DNA of 64,000 nucleotides from Streptomyces cyaneochromogenes (lineage in GTDB: Bacteria > Actinomycetota > Actinomycetes > Streptomycetales > Streptomycetaceae), in assembly GCF_003963535.1 (NCBI RefSeq), contig NZ_CP034539.1:3720001-3784000 (forward strand). Direction: 5' to 3'. Position 1 is the first letter of the stretch, and the number at the start of each line of letters is the position of its first letter. Below the pieces are notes generated by a model. It did no database searches. It was not told the origin of the DNA and was given only the letters and a program-made list of their open reading frames with translations. A program made the translations under genes and the position numbers. This document shows, piece after piece, positions 52,774-62,060 of this stretch.

Positions 52774-53616
52774 ATGACTACCGCCGTCGCCGCCCCGTTC
52801 CGTTTCTTCTCCCTCCAGGTCATACGGACGCGGCGGCTCGGTCCGTCCATGGTCCGAGTCACCTTCGGCGGGGAGGATCTGGAGTACTTCTTCTCCGACG
52901 GGCGTGACCAGTCCCTGTCGCTGTTCCTGCCGCATCCCGGCCAGAGCGAGCCCCAGGTTCCCCTGGAGCTCGGTGACGGCTGGTGGCAGGGCTGGCGTGA
53001 ACTGCCGGACGACGTGCGGGCCGTGATGCGGTCGTACACGCTGCGGGCGCTGCGGCGGGACGCCTACGGGCACACCGCCGAGATCGACATCGACTTCGTG
53101 CTGCACGGCATCGAGCCCGGCGCAGCCGTCCCCGCCGGCCCCGCCTCCCGCTGGGCCTCCCGGGCCACCGCAGGTGATCGCGTCCTGCTGCTCGGTCCCG
53201 CGATCGCCGACAACCGCGCGATCCGGTTCCGGCCGCCCGAGGACACCGACCTCCTGGTGATCTGGGGCGACGAGACCGCCGTACCCGCCGTCTCCGCCAT
53301 CCTCGAATCCCTGCCGGCCGGCACCCGCGCCCGGGTGTGGCTGGAGGTGCACGACGCCGGGGACATCCAGGATCTGGCGACCGAGGCCGAAGCCGAGATC
53401 ACCTGGCTGGTCCAGGAGGAGGCCGTCGGCGCCATCCGCGCCGCTCAACTCCCGCCCGCCGACCACCCGTACGTCTGGATCGCGGGTGAGTCCGGCTCCG
53501 TGAAGGCGCTGCGCCGGCACTTCGTCCAGGAGCGCGGGGTGGACCGGCGCCGGGTCACCTTCGTGGGGTACTGGCGGCAGGGGCTCAGTGAGGAGCAACT
53601 GCGCGAGCAGTCGTAA
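52774..53616 (+). CDS. desF: Siderophore-interacting ferric reductase DesF
   Basis: A 280-residue FAD/NAD(P)H-dependent reductase of the siderophore-interacting protein family. MVRVTFGGEDLEYF and the FAD site VMRSYTLRALRRD (RxYT motif) are followed by GDRVLLLGPAIADNRAIRF and the nicotinamide part LVIWGDETAVPAVSAILESL. C-terminal YVWIAGESGSVKALRRHFVQ is typical. It releases iron from ferrioxamine by reduction. ATG at 52774 with AGGAG about eight bases upstream. Confidence 0.92.
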   Translation: MTTAVAAPFRFFSLQVIRTRRLGPSMVRVTFGGEDLEYFFSDGRDQSLSLFLPHPGQSEPQVPLELGDGWWQGWRELPDDVRAVMRSYTLRALRRDAYGHTAEIDIDFVLHGIEPGAAVPAGPASRWASRATAGDRVLLLGPAIADNRAIRFRPPEDTDLLVIWGDETAVPAVSAILESLPAGTRARVWLEVHDAGDIQDLATEAEAEITWLVQEEAVGAIRAAQLPPADHPYVWIAGESGSVKALRRHFVQERGVDRRRVTFVGYWRQGLSEEQLREQS

Positions 53617-53698
53617 CTGCCGCTGAAATCAAGGCAATCGAGCGACTACTGCGACGTAAGTGATCGCAGTCACCCTTGATGCCGCCCTGATCCAAAGT

Positions 53699-53723
53699 AA
53701 CTTAGGTTAGGCTAACCTAAGTT
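53699..53723 (+). promoter_or_regulatory. Perfect iron box upstream of desA
   Basis: AACTTAGGTTAG-G-CTAACCTAAGTT is a 12-bp perfect dyad around one base, the strongest DmdR1-type site in the window. It lies about 60 bp before desA, giving iron repression of the biosynthetic operon. Confidence 0.95.
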
Positions 53724-53783
53724 GCACGCCACCCCGCATGCCACTTCGCACTTCACGGCCCGTCCCCACCGGAGGACCTCCCC

Positions 53784-55226
53784 ATGCGCTCGCACCTGCT
53801 CAATGACACGACCGCGGAGCAGTACCGCCGCTCCGTGACCGAAGGTATAGAGCGGGTGGCAGCCAAACTCGCCGCCACCGACCGTCCGTTCACCGGCGTC
53901 ACGGTCGACGCCCTGGCCCCGACCATCGACGCGATCGACCTCGACAAGCCGCTGCTCGACACCGCCGCGGTCCTCGACGAGCTGGAGGACGTCTACCTCC
54001 GGGACGCGATCTACTTCCACCACCCGCGCTACCTCGCCCACCTCAACTGCCCGGTGGTCATCCCGGCCGTGCTCGGCGAGGCGATCCTCTCCGCGGTCAA
54101 CTCCTCCCTGGACACCTGGGACCAGTCGGCCGGCGGCACCCTGATCGAGCGCAAGCTCATCGACTGGACGACCGACCGAATAGGCCTCGGCGAGAACGCC
54201 GACGGTGTCTTCACCTCGGGCGGCACGCAGTCCAACCTGCAGGCGCTGCTGCTGGCGCGTGAGGAGGCCAAGACCGACTCCTTCGCGAAACTGCGCATCT
54301 TCGCCTCCGAGGTCAGCCACTTCAGCGTGAAGAAGTCCGCGAAACTGCTGGGGCTGGGCCAGGACGCGGTCGTGTCCATACCCGTCGACCACGACAAGCG
54401 CATGCAGACCGTCGCGCTCGCCCACGAGCTGGAGCGCTGCAGGAAGGACGGCCTGGTCCCGATGGCGGTCGTCGCCACCGCCGGCACCACCGACTTCGGC
54501 TCCATCGACCCGCTGCCCGAGATCGCCGAGCTGTGCGAGCAGTTCGACACCTGGATGCACGTCGACGCCGCCTACGGCTGCGGCCTGCTCGCCTCCGTGA
54601 AGTACCGGGGCCGTATCGACGGCATCGAGCGCGCCGACTCGGTCACCGTGGACTACCACAAGTCCTTCTTCCAGCCGGTGAGTTCCTCGGCCGTGCTGGT
54701 CCGGGACGCCTCGACGCTGCGCCACGCGACCTACCACGCCGAGTACCTCAACCCGAAGCGCATGGTCACCGAGCGCATCCCCAACCAGGTGGACAAGTCC
54801 CTGCAGACCACCCGCCGCTTCGACGCCCTCAAGCTGTGGGTGACCCTGCGCGTGATGGGCGCCGACGGCATCGGGCAGCTCTTCGACGAGGTCTGCGACC
54901 TGGCCGTGGAGGGCTGGCAGCTGCTGGCCGCCGACCCGCGCTTCGACGTCGTGGTCGAGCCGACGCTCTCCACCCTCGTCTTCCGCTACATCCCGGCCGC
55001 CGTCACCGACCCCGCCGAGATCGACCGCGCCAACCTGTACGCCCGCAAGGCCCTGTTCGCCTCCGGCGACGCGGTGGTCGCGGGCACCAAGGTGGGCGGC
55101 CGCCACTACCTGAAGTTCACCCTGCTCAACCCCGAGACGACGGCCGAGGACATCGCCGCCGTCCTCGACCTGATCGCCGGCCACGCCGAGCAGTACCTGG
55201 GAGAGTCCCTTGACCGCGCGTCCTGA
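53784..55226 (+). CDS. desA: Lysine decarboxylase DesA
   Basis: A 480-residue PLP enzyme of the group II decarboxylase family: VFTSGGTQSNLQALLLAREE, HVDAAYGCGLLASVKYRG (Asp near 260) and the PLP lysine in VTVDYHKSFFQPVSSSAVLV near 292. It converts lysine to cadaverine, the first step of desferrioxamine synthesis. ATG at 53784 with GGAGG upstream. Its last 17 bases overlap the TTG start of desB. Confidence 0.95.
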   Translation: MRSHLLNDTTAEQYRRSVTEGIERVAAKLAATDRPFTGVTVDALAPTIDAIDLDKPLLDTAAVLDELEDVYLRDAIYFHHPRYLAHLNCPVVIPAVLGEAILSAVNSSLDTWDQSAGGTLIERKLIDWTTDRIGLGENADGVFTSGGTQSNLQALLLAREEAKTDSFAKLRIFASEVSHFSVKKSAKLLGLGQDAVVSIPVDHDKRMQTVALAHELERCRKDGLVPMAVVATAGTTDFGSIDPLPEIAELCEQFDTWMHVDAAYGCGLLASVKYRGRIDGIERADSVTVDYHKSFFQPVSSSAVLVRDASTLRHATYHAEYLNPKRMVTERIPNQVDKSLQTTRRFDALKLWVTLRVMGADGIGQLFDEVCDLAVEGWQLLAADPRFDVVVEPTLSTLVFRYIPAAVTDPAEIDRANLYARKALFASGDAVVAGTKVGGRHYLKFTLLNPETTAEDIAAVLDLIAGHAEQYLGESLDRAS

Positions 55227-56493
55227 AAACCCGACCAGAACCCATGATTTCGTGGGGATCGGGCTCGGCCCGTTCAACCTCGGTCTCGCCTGCCTGACCG
55301 AGCCGATCGACGAGCTCGACGGCGTCTTCCTGGAGTCGAAGCCGGACTTCGAGTGGCACGCGGGCATGTTCCTGGACGGCGCCCACCTCCAGACGCCGTT
55401 CATGTCGGACCTGGTCACCCTGGCCGACCCGACCTCGCCGTACTCCTTCCTGAACTACCTGAAGGAGAAGGGGCGGCTGTACTCGTTCTACATCCGCGAG
55501 AACTTCTACCCGCTGCGGGTCGAGTACGACGACTACTGCCGCTGGGCCGCGAACAAGCTGAGCAGCATCCGCTTCAACACGACGGTGACGGAGGTGACGT
55601 ACGACGAGGAGGCCGAGGCCTACGTCGTGCGGACCGCCGCCGGTGACACCTACCGCGCCCGCCACCTGGTCCTCGGCACCGGCACCCCGCCCTACATACC
55701 CGAGGCCTGCCAGGGCCTGGGCGGCGACTTCATCCACAACTCCCGCTATCTGCAGCACAAGCAGGAGCTGCAGAAGAAGGAGTCGATCACCCTGGTCGGC
55801 TCGGGCCAGTCCGCGGCCGAGATCTACTACGACCTGCTCAGCGAGATCGACGTCCACGGCTACCGGCTGAACTGGGTGACCCGCTCCCCGCGCTTCTTCC
55901 CGCTGGAGTACACCAAGCTCACGCTGGAGATGACGTCGCCGGAGTACGTCGACTACTTCCGCGAGCTGCCGGAGGCGACCCGCTACCGCCTCACCGCCGA
56001 GCAGAAGGGCCTGTTCAAGGGCATCGACGGCGACCTGATCAACGAGATCTTCGACCTGCTCTACCAGAAGAACCTCGGCGGCCCGGTCCCGACCCGGCTG
56101 CTCACCAACTCCTCGCTGAACGGCGTGACGTACGAGAACGGCACGTACACGCTGTCCTTCCGCCAGGAGGAGCAGCAGAAGGACTTCGACCTCGACTCGC
56201 AGGGCCTGGTCCTGGCCACCGGCTACAAGTACGCCGAGCCGGAATTCCTCACGCCCGTCAAGGACCGCCTGGTCTACGACTCCCAGGGCAACTTCGACGT
56301 CGCCCGCAACTACGCCGTCGACGTCACCGGCCGCGGGGTCTTCCTGCAGAACGCCGGCGTCCACACGCACAGCATCACCAGCCCCGACCTGGGGATGGGC
56401 CCGTACCGGAACGCGTACATCATCCGCGAGCTGCTCGGCACCGAGTACTACCCGGTCGAGAAGACGATCGCGTTCCAGGAGTTCTCCGTATGA
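55210..56493 (+). CDS. desB: Cadaverine N-hydroxylase DesB
   Basis: A 427-residue flavin monooxygenase of the lysine/ornithine N-hydroxylase family: FAD site FVGIGLGPFNLGLACLTEP, NADPH site LVGSGQSAAEIYYDLL and the C-terminal LVLATGYKYAEPEFL. It hydroxylates the amine of cadaverine. The start is the uncommon TTG at 55210-55212, supported by GGGAGAG just upstream. It is in the second slot of the des operon and ends in an ATGA overlap with desC. Confidence 0.94.
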   Translation: MTARPENPTRTHDFVGIGLGPFNLGLACLTEPIDELDGVFLESKPDFEWHAGMFLDGAHLQTPFMSDLVTLADPTSPYSFLNYLKEKGRLYSFYIRENFYPLRVEYDDYCRWAANKLSSIRFNTTVTEVTYDEEAEAYVVRTAAGDTYRARHLVLGTGTPPYIPEACQGLGGDFIHNSRYLQHKQELQKKESITLVGSGQSAAEIYYDLLSEIDVHGYRLNWVTRSPRFFPLEYTKLTLEMTSPEYVDYFRELPEATRYRLTAEQKGLFKGIDGDLINEIFDLLYQKNLGGPVPTRLLTNSSLNGVTYENGTYTLSFRQEEQQKDFDLDSQGLVLATGYKYAEPEFLTPVKDRLVYDSQGNFDVARNYAVDVTGRGVFLQNAGVHTHSITSPDLGMGPYRNAYIIRELLGTEYYPVEKTIAFQEFSV

Positions 56494-57035
56494 CGTTCAC
56501 GTTCCGCACCCTCGACCCCCTGCAGGACGCCGAGCTCCTGCACGCCTGGGTCACCCACCCCAAGGCCGCCTTCTGGATGATGCAGGACGCGAAGCTGGAG
56601 GACGTCGAGCGTGCCTACATGGAGATCGCGGCCGACGAGCACCACCACGCCCTGCTTGGCCTGCGGGACGGCGTCCCCGCCTTCCTGATGGAGAAGTACG
56701 ACCCCGCCCACCGGGAGCTGGTCGGCCTGTACGACCCGCAGCCCGGCGATGTCGGCATGCACTTCCTCACCCCCGCGACCGACACGCCCGTGCACGGCTT
56801 CACGAGGTCCGTCATCACCGCCGTCATGGCGTACCTGTTCGAGGACCCGGCGGTCCAGCGCGTCGTCGTGGAGCCGGACGTCTCCAACAAGGCCGTCCAC
56901 GCCCTGAACGAAGCCGTGGGCTTCGTGCCCGAGCGCGAGATCCAGAAGCCGGAGAAAAAGGCGCTGCTGAGCTTCTGCACCCGCGAACGCTTCTTCAATA
57001 GGCACAGCCCGTCCGCCCGAGGAGTGGCCGTATGA
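56490..57035 (+). CDS. desC: Acyltransferase DesC
   Basis: A 181-residue GNAT-like acyltransferase of the siderophore group: LHAWVTHPKAAFWMMQDAKL, PVHGFTRSVITAVMAYLFED and VVEPDVSNKAVHALNEAVGF. It acylates N-hydroxycadaverine with succinyl- or acetyl-CoA. Starts and stops overlap desB and desD by four bases each (ATGA). Confidence 0.94.
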   Translation: MTFTFRTLDPLQDAELLHAWVTHPKAAFWMMQDAKLEDVERAYMEIAADEHHHALLGLRDGVPAFLMEKYDPAHRELVGLYDPQPGDVGMHFLTPATDTPVHGFTRSVITAVMAYLFEDPAVQRVVVEPDVSNKAVHALNEAVGFVPEREIQKPEKKALLSFCTRERFFNRHSPSARGVAV

Positions 57036-58804
57036 CCCTGTCCGACGCCGTAGCGCATCTGTCCCCCCACCGCTGGGCGCGGGCCAACCGCCTCCTGATC
57101 CGCAAGGCGCTCGCCGAGTTCGCGCACGAGCGCCTCATCACGCCGGAGGCCGCCGGTGCCGGCGAGTACGTCGTCCGCAGCGACGACGGCCTGACCCGGT
57201 ACACCTTCAAGGCCGTGATCCGTGCCCTCGACCACTGGCAGGTCGACGCGGACTCGATCACCCGCCACCGCGACGGCACCGAACTCCCGCTCGCCGCCCT
57301 GGACTTCTTCATCGAGCTGCAGAAGTCCCTGGGCCTGAGCGACGAGGTCCTGCCGGTCTACCTGGAGGAGATCTCCTCCACCCTCTCCGGTACCTGCTAC
57401 AAGCTCACCAAGCCGCAGATCCCGGTCGCCGAGCTGGTCGGCGCCGGCTTCCAGGCCATCGAGACCGGCATGACCGAGGGCCACCCCTGCTTCGTCGCCA
57501 ACAACGGGCGGCTCGGCTTCGGCGTCCACGAGTACCTGTCGTACGCCCCCGAGACCGGGAGCCCGGTCAAGCTGGTCTGGCTCGCCGCCCATCGCTCGCG
57601 CGCCGCGTTCACGGCCGGTGTCGGCATCGAGTACGAGGCCTTCGTACGGGACGAACTGGGCGCGGAGACCGTCGAGCGCTTCCACGGCGTCCTGCGCGAA
57701 CAGGACCTGGACCCCGCCGACTACCTCTTCATCCCCGTCCACCCCTGGCAGTGGTGGAACAAGCTCACCGTCACCTTCGCCGCCGAGGTCGCCCAGAAGC
57801 ACCTGGTGTGCCTCGGCGAGGGCGACGACGAGTACCTAGCCCAGCAGTCGATCCGGACCTTCTTCAACACCTCCAGCCCCGAGAAGCACTACGTGAAGAC
57901 GGCCCTGTCCGTCCTCAACATGGGCTTCATGCGCGGCCTCTCGGCGGCGTACATGGAGGCGACCCCGGCCATCAACGACTGGCTGGCCCAGCTCATCGAC
58001 AACGACCCGATCCTGACGGCGACCGGCCTGTCGATCATCCGCGAGCGCGCCGCCGTCGGCTACCGGCACCTGGAGTACGAGAAGGCGACCGACCGCTACT
58101 CGCCGTACCGCAAGATGCTGGCGGCGCTGTGGCGGGAGAGCCCCGTCGCCTCCCTCCAGGACGGCGAGTCGCTGGCCACCATGGCCTCCCTCGTCCACGT
58201 CGACCACGAGGGCGCGTCCTTCGCGGGCGCGCTGATCGCCCAGTCGGGCCTGACGCCGACGGAGTGGCTGCGCCGCTACCTGAAGGCGTACTTCACGCCG
58301 CTGCTGCACAGCTTCTACGCGTACGACCTGGTGTACATGCCGCACGGCGAGAACGTCATCCTGGCCCTGAAGGACGGCGTGGTCCAGCGCGCGATCTACA
58401 AGGACATCGCCGAGGAGATCGCCGTCATGGACGTGGACGCGGTACTGCCGCCCACGGTCGAGCGGCTGCGCGTGGACGTCCCGGAGGAGAAGAAGCTCCT
58501 GTCCATCTTCACGGACGTCTTCGACTGCTTCTTCCGCTTCCTCGCCGCGAACCTCGCCGCCGAGGGAATCCTGGAGGAGGACGACTTCTGGCGCACGGTC
58601 GCCGAGGTCACCCGGGACTACCAGCACTCGGTGCCCGAACTCGCCGACAAGTTCAAGCAGTACGACATGTTCGCCCCCGAGTTCGCCCTGTCCTGCCTCA
58701 ACCGCCTCCAGCTGCGCAACAACAAGCAGATGGTGGACCTCGCGGACCCGGCGGGCGCGTTGCAGCTGGTCGGCAACCTCAAGAACCCGATCGCGGGGCT
58801 GTAG
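57032..58804 (+). CDS. desD: NRPS-independent siderophore synthetase DesD
   Basis: A 590-residue IucA/IucC-family ATP-dependent ligase (type C). Landmarks: GHPCFVANNGRLGFGVHEYL and FIPVHPWQWWNKL in the ATP domain, RTFFNTSSPEKHYVKTALS (ATP-grasp-like S/HxxxxxK region), and the C-terminal FerI-like ESLATMASLVHVDHEGASF and HSFYAYDLVYMPHGENVIL. It oligomerises and cyclises the acyl-hydroxycadaverine units to desferrioxamine. A strong hairpin follows. Confidence 0.95.
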   Translation: MTLSDAVAHLSPHRWARANRLLIRKALAEFAHERLITPEAAGAGEYVVRSDDGLTRYTFKAVIRALDHWQVDADSITRHRDGTELPLAALDFFIELQKSLGLSDEVLPVYLEEISSTLSGTCYKLTKPQIPVAELVGAGFQAIETGMTEGHPCFVANNGRLGFGVHEYLSYAPETGSPVKLVWLAAHRSRAAFTAGVGIEYEAFVRDELGAETVERFHGVLREQDLDPADYLFIPVHPWQWWNKLTVTFAAEVAQKHLVCLGEGDDEYLAQQSIRTFFNTSSPEKHYVKTALSVLNMGFMRGLSAAYMEATPAINDWLAQLIDNDPILTATGLSIIRERAAVGYRHLEYEKATDRYSPYRKMLAALWRESPVASLQDGESLATMASLVHVDHEGASFAGALIAQSGLTPTEWLRRYLKAYFTPLLHSFYAYDLVYMPHGENVILALKDGVVQRAIYKDIAEEIAVMDVDAVLPPTVERLRVDVPEEKKLLSIFTDVFDCFFRFLAANLAAEGILEEDDFWRTVAEVTRDYQHSVPELADKFKQYDMFAPEFALSCLNRLQLRNNKQMVDLADPAGALQLVGNLKNPIAGL

Positions 58805-58825
58805 TCCACGGCCCTACACAGACTG

Positions 58826-58862
58826 ACGGGCACCCCGGGGTACGGTCCCCCGGGGTGCCCGT
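58826..58862. terminator. Bidirectional terminator after desD
   Basis: A perfect 15-bp stem ACGGGCACCCCGGGG / CCCCGGGGTGCCCGT with a 7-base loop lies between the convergent desD and hexosaminidase genes. Confidence 0.9.
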
Positions 58863-58875
58863 CGTCGTTGGTGGA

Positions 58876-60474
58876 CTAGCCTGCGGGCCAAGGAACCTGC
58901 GGCGATCGGTAGAACCCGATCCCCAGGGCCTCCCATCGCGGCCCCTGCGCAGCAAGCCGGTCTTTGTAGCCCTCCCAGTCATGCGTGGCAGCCGGCGACC
59001 ACCCCAACTCGGCCACCCCCGCCAGCCTCGGGAACGCCATGTACTCGATGTCGGCGGACTTGCTGATCGTCTCCGTCCACAGCGGCGCCTCGACACCCCG
59101 GACCGCCGAAGAGGGCACCCCCGGCAGATAGTTGCCCGGATCCCAGTCGTACGACCGCTTCACCTCCACCAGCCCGGCCCAGTCCAGCCCCAGCGGAGTG
59201 TCGGCCGTGTACTTCATGTCGAGGTAGATCCGGTCGGCCGGAGACAGCACGATCCCCGTCCCGTTCTGCGCGGCCTTGGCAACCTGCGCCTTCTCCTCGG
59301 CACTCGTACCGTCCAGCCCCCAGTACTGCGCCACAGCCCCCCGCGAGGGGTTCGCCCCGGTCAGCTGATGCCAGCCGACCACCGTCTTGCCGTACTTGGC
59401 GACGAGCGGCTGCACCCGGTCCATGAACTTCACATAGTCCTCGTGGCTGGTGGAGTGCGCCTCGTCGCCGCCGATGTGCAGGTACTTGCCCGGCGTGAGC
59501 GCGGCCAGCTCACCGATCACGTCGTCCACGAAGTCGTACGTGATGTCCTTGCCGACGCACAGCGAGCTGAAGCCGACCTCGGTGCCGGTGTACAGCGGCG
59601 GCGCGACGCCGTCGCAGTTCAGTTCGGCGTACGAGGCGAGGGCGGCGTTGGTGTGGCCGGGCATGTCGATCTCGGGGACGACCTCCAGATAGCGGGAGGA
59701 GGCGTACCGGACGATCTCCTTGTAGTCGGCCTTGGTGTAGTAGCCACCGGGACCGCCGCCGACCTGCGTCGAGCCGCCGTACGTCGCCAGGCGCGGCCAG
59801 GAGTCGACGGCGATGCGCCAGCCCTGGTCGTCGCTGAGGTGCAGATGCAGCTTGTTGATCTTGTACAGGGCGAGCTGGTCGACGTAGCGCTTGACCTGGT
59901 CGACGGTGAAGAAGTGCCGGGAGACGTCGAGCATCGCGCCGCGCCAGCCGTAGCGCGGGGTGTCCTTGATCGTGCCGCCCGCGACCAGCCAGGGGCCGGG
60001 CTGGACGGAGTCCTTCTCGACGGCCGCCGGGAGCAGTTGGCGCAGGGTCTGCACGCCGTGGAAGAGGCCGGCGGCCCTCGCGGCGGTGATGGTGACGCCG
60101 TTGGCGCCGCTGTCGAGGCGGTAGCCCTCGGCGCCGTACGGGCCCTTGGCGAGGCGCAGTCGGATGCCGGCGCCACCGTGGGCGGTGACGGGGATGCGGT
60201 AGCCGGTGGAGGGGCGCAGGACGGTCGCGAGGTACTCGCCGACGCGGCGGGTCTCGCGGGAGTCGTCGACGCGTATGTGCGTGTCGCGGGTGATCCGGTA
60301 GGGGGATCCGCTCGGGGCGACCGACGCGGGCGCGGGGACCACGCGGTCGAGCGGGGTGGGCGACGCCGCCCGCACGGGAGCGGCCCCTGTCACGCAGACG
60401 CCCATCGCGACCAGCAGCAGGGAACCGAGAAGGCGAAGCGTTCTGTGGTGCTGTCTGACACGGCCATCTCTCAC
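58876..60474 (-). CDS. Secreted beta-N-acetylhexosaminidase (GH20)
   Basis: About 532 residues with an N-terminal signal region (TLRLLGSLLLVAMGVCVTGA). The GH20 catalytic barrel carries the Asp-Glu pair in YLHIGGDEAHSTSHEDY near residue 335, preceded by LHLHLSDDQGWRIAVDSWPR and VVPEIDMPGHTNAALASYAE. Trp-rich YWGLDGT and VRGVEAPLWTETISK complete the site. It releases N-acetylglucosamine from chitin fragments. I start at the GTG at 60472-60474 because GGAAGGGA is seven bases upstream. A dre-like DasR site lies upstream. Confidence 0.92.
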   Translation of the reverse strand: MRDGRVRQHHRTLRLLGSLLLVAMGVCVTGAAPVRAASPTPLDRVVPAPASVAPSGSPYRITRDTHIRVDDSRETRRVGEYLATVLRPSTGYRIPVTAHGGAGIRLRLAKGPYGAEGYRLDSGANGVTITAARAAGLFHGVQTLRQLLPAAVEKDSVQPGPWLVAGGTIKDTPRYGWRGAMLDVSRHFFTVDQVKRYVDQLALYKINKLHLHLSDDQGWRIAVDSWPRLATYGGSTQVGGGPGGYYTKADYKEIVRYASSRYLEVVPEIDMPGHTNAALASYAELNCDGVAPPLYTGTEVGFSSLCVGKDITYDFVDDVIGELAALTPGKYLHIGGDEAHSTSHEDYVKFMDRVQPLVAKYGKTVVGWHQLTGANPSRGAVAQYWGLDGTSAEEKAQVAKAAQNGTGIVLSPADRIYLDMKYTADTPLGLDWAGLVEVKRSYDWDPGNYLPGVPSSAVRGVEAPLWTETISKSADIEYMAFPRLAGVAELGWSPAATHDWEGYKDRLAAQGPRWEALGIGFYRSPQVPWPAG

Positions 60475-60507
60475 AAACGTGTCCCTTCCATGAGCCGTTG
60501 AGCTCCA

Positions 60508-60523
60508 AGAGGTCTGGACCACT
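60508..60523. promoter_or_regulatory. dre-like DasR operator
   Basis: AGAGGTCTGGACCACT matches the DasR consensus ACTGGTCTAGACCACT at 13 of 16 positions. It lies 34 bp upstream of the hexosaminidase start, so the gene is probably derepressed by glucosamine-6-phosphate. Confidence 0.8.
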
Positions 60524-60554
60524 CTCTCGTGAGACTGGTGGAACAATCCACCCC

Positions 60555-61439
60555 ATGGCGGAAATCATCCAGAAGGACGGCACGTGGGTCTTCGACGGCG
60601 ACGCCCTGCGGCTGACCCCCGGACGCGACAAGAACGTCAGTCTGTTCCGCAAGACGCTGGGTGAACTGCTCGTCCCGCTGGGGGCGCTGGCGGGAGTCTC
60701 CTTCGAGCAGGGCAGGAAGGCCGGGCGGCTGCGCCTGCGGCTGCGCGACGGCGCCGACCCGCTGCTGCACGCCACCGGCGGCCGGCTCACCGAGCCCAAC
60801 GACCCGTACCAGCTGATCGTCGAGTCCGACCGCTACGGCGTCGCCGAGTACTTCGTGGACGAGGTACGCAACGCCCTGCTGCTGGACGAGGTCCCCGGCG
60901 ACCCGGTCGACGCGTACCTGCTGCCGGGCCCCTCCGTGCCCCTGTCGGTCTCCGCCGGCGACGGCACCGCCAGCTTCGACGGTGAGCACATCCGTCTGGA
61001 GTGGAACTGGAAGACGGAGGACGCCAAGGCCGCCGGCGGCAGCCGCTCCCTCACGCTCACCGACATCGCGGCGGTGGAGTGGCATCCGGCGGCGGGCCTG
61101 GAGAACGGCCACCTCCGCTTCACCGTCAGGAACGCGCCCACCAAGGCCCCGCCCAAGTACGACCCCAACGCGGTCGAACTGTGGGGATTCAAGAAGGACC
61201 CGCTGATGGCCCTGGTCGCCGCGGCGGTCCAGGCCCGTCTGCCGCACCCGGCCGGGCCGGGCGCCGCGGACGTACAGGACGCGCGACCGGAGCTGCCTTC
61301 CCCCCGGGTCGCGCCCGCCGAGGACGACCACGACGCCCTCCTGCGCCGCCTGCGCGAACTCGGCGAACTCCACCGCACGGGCGTGCTGACGGACGAGGAG
61401 TTCACGATGGCCAAGCAGGCGGTTCTCAAGCGGATGTAG
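60555..61439 (+). CDS. DUF4429 domain protein with SHOCT-like C-terminus
   Basis: About 294 residues: two DUF4429-type beta-rich modules (GTWVFDGDALRLTPGRDKNV and GTASFDGEHIRLEWNWK) each followed by a strand/helix pattern, then a charged linker and a short SHOCT-like end (LRRLRELGELHRTGVLTDEE then FTMAKQAVLKRM). It is divergent from the hexosaminidase and has no clear ribosome-binding site, so it may be leaderless. Function unknown. Confidence 0.85.
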   Translation: MAEIIQKDGTWVFDGDALRLTPGRDKNVSLFRKTLGELLVPLGALAGVSFEQGRKAGRLRLRLRDGADPLLHATGGRLTEPNDPYQLIVESDRYGVAEYFVDEVRNALLLDEVPGDPVDAYLLPGPSVPLSVSAGDGTASFDGEHIRLEWNWKTEDAKAAGGSRSLTLTDIAAVEWHPAAGLENGHLRFTVRNAPTKAPPKYDPNAVELWGFKKDPLMALVAAAVQARLPHPAGPGAADVQDARPELPSPRVAPAEDDHDALLRRLRELGELHRTGVLTDEEFTMAKQAVLKRM

Positions 61440-61451
61440 CGCGCGTACGGG

Positions 61452-61975
61452 TTACTTGGCCCTGCGGGCCACCGTGAAGTGGTCGATACGCTCGCCGGTC
61501 TCGGCGATGCCCTGCACCTTCAGGGTGGCGTAGCGGCCCTTGGGCGCCGGTGTGACGTCCACCCGCAGGAACGAGTAGTTGAGGTAGCGCACCCGGGACC
61601 AGGCGACCGTCTCGTTCTGCTTGCCGCCCTCGAGGTTGACGAACGAGGCCACGGAGTCCTGCTCGTGCTCGTGCCCCTCGTAGGAGTCCGGTGCGGTGAA
61701 CGCGTACAGGCTGCGGCCCGCCGCGCCCGCCGTCACGTACACCACGCCCTCGGTCTCGGGGTAGGCCGTGCCGCCGATCGGCAGCTTCTTGGCGACCTCG
61801 TTGCCCTTGATGACGTCCGTGCGCTCGTACTGGTGGTTGTGACCGTTGATGACGAGGTCCACCTGGTACTTCTCGAACAGCGGCACCCACTCCTAGCGCA
61901 CACCCCCCTCCGAGGCGTGCGCGGTGGAGGTGCAGTACGCGCAGTGGTGGAAGAACACGCACATCCCCCCGCGGA
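61452..61975 (-). pseudogene. Metallophosphoesterase C-terminal fragment with a nonsense codon
   Basis: The frame reads MCVFFHHCAYCTSTAHASEG then GVR, TAG (61893-61895), EWVPLFEKYQVDLVINGHNH and QYERTD, the distal part of a purple-acid-phosphatase-like enzyme with the HH and GHNHxYERT metal motifs. The TAG stands where Gln or Asp is expected (CAG to TAG would be one change). Upstream of about 61970 the frame loses similarity, so the N-terminal catalytic half and signal are missing. The conserved C-terminal domain runs to the stop at 61452. Confidence 0.8.
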
Positions 61976-62060
61976 ACAACCGCCCAACGAACACCCATGG
62001 GCTTTCCATGACTCTCCCAAAGCCCACTGACACCCTCTTGCCCGAAATCGGGCAGGATTC

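Noticed and set aside
57751..60501. 916-residue plus-strand ORF through desD and the hexosaminidase
   Set aside because: It is an alternate frame of desD joined to antisense of the GH20 gene, including the terminator.
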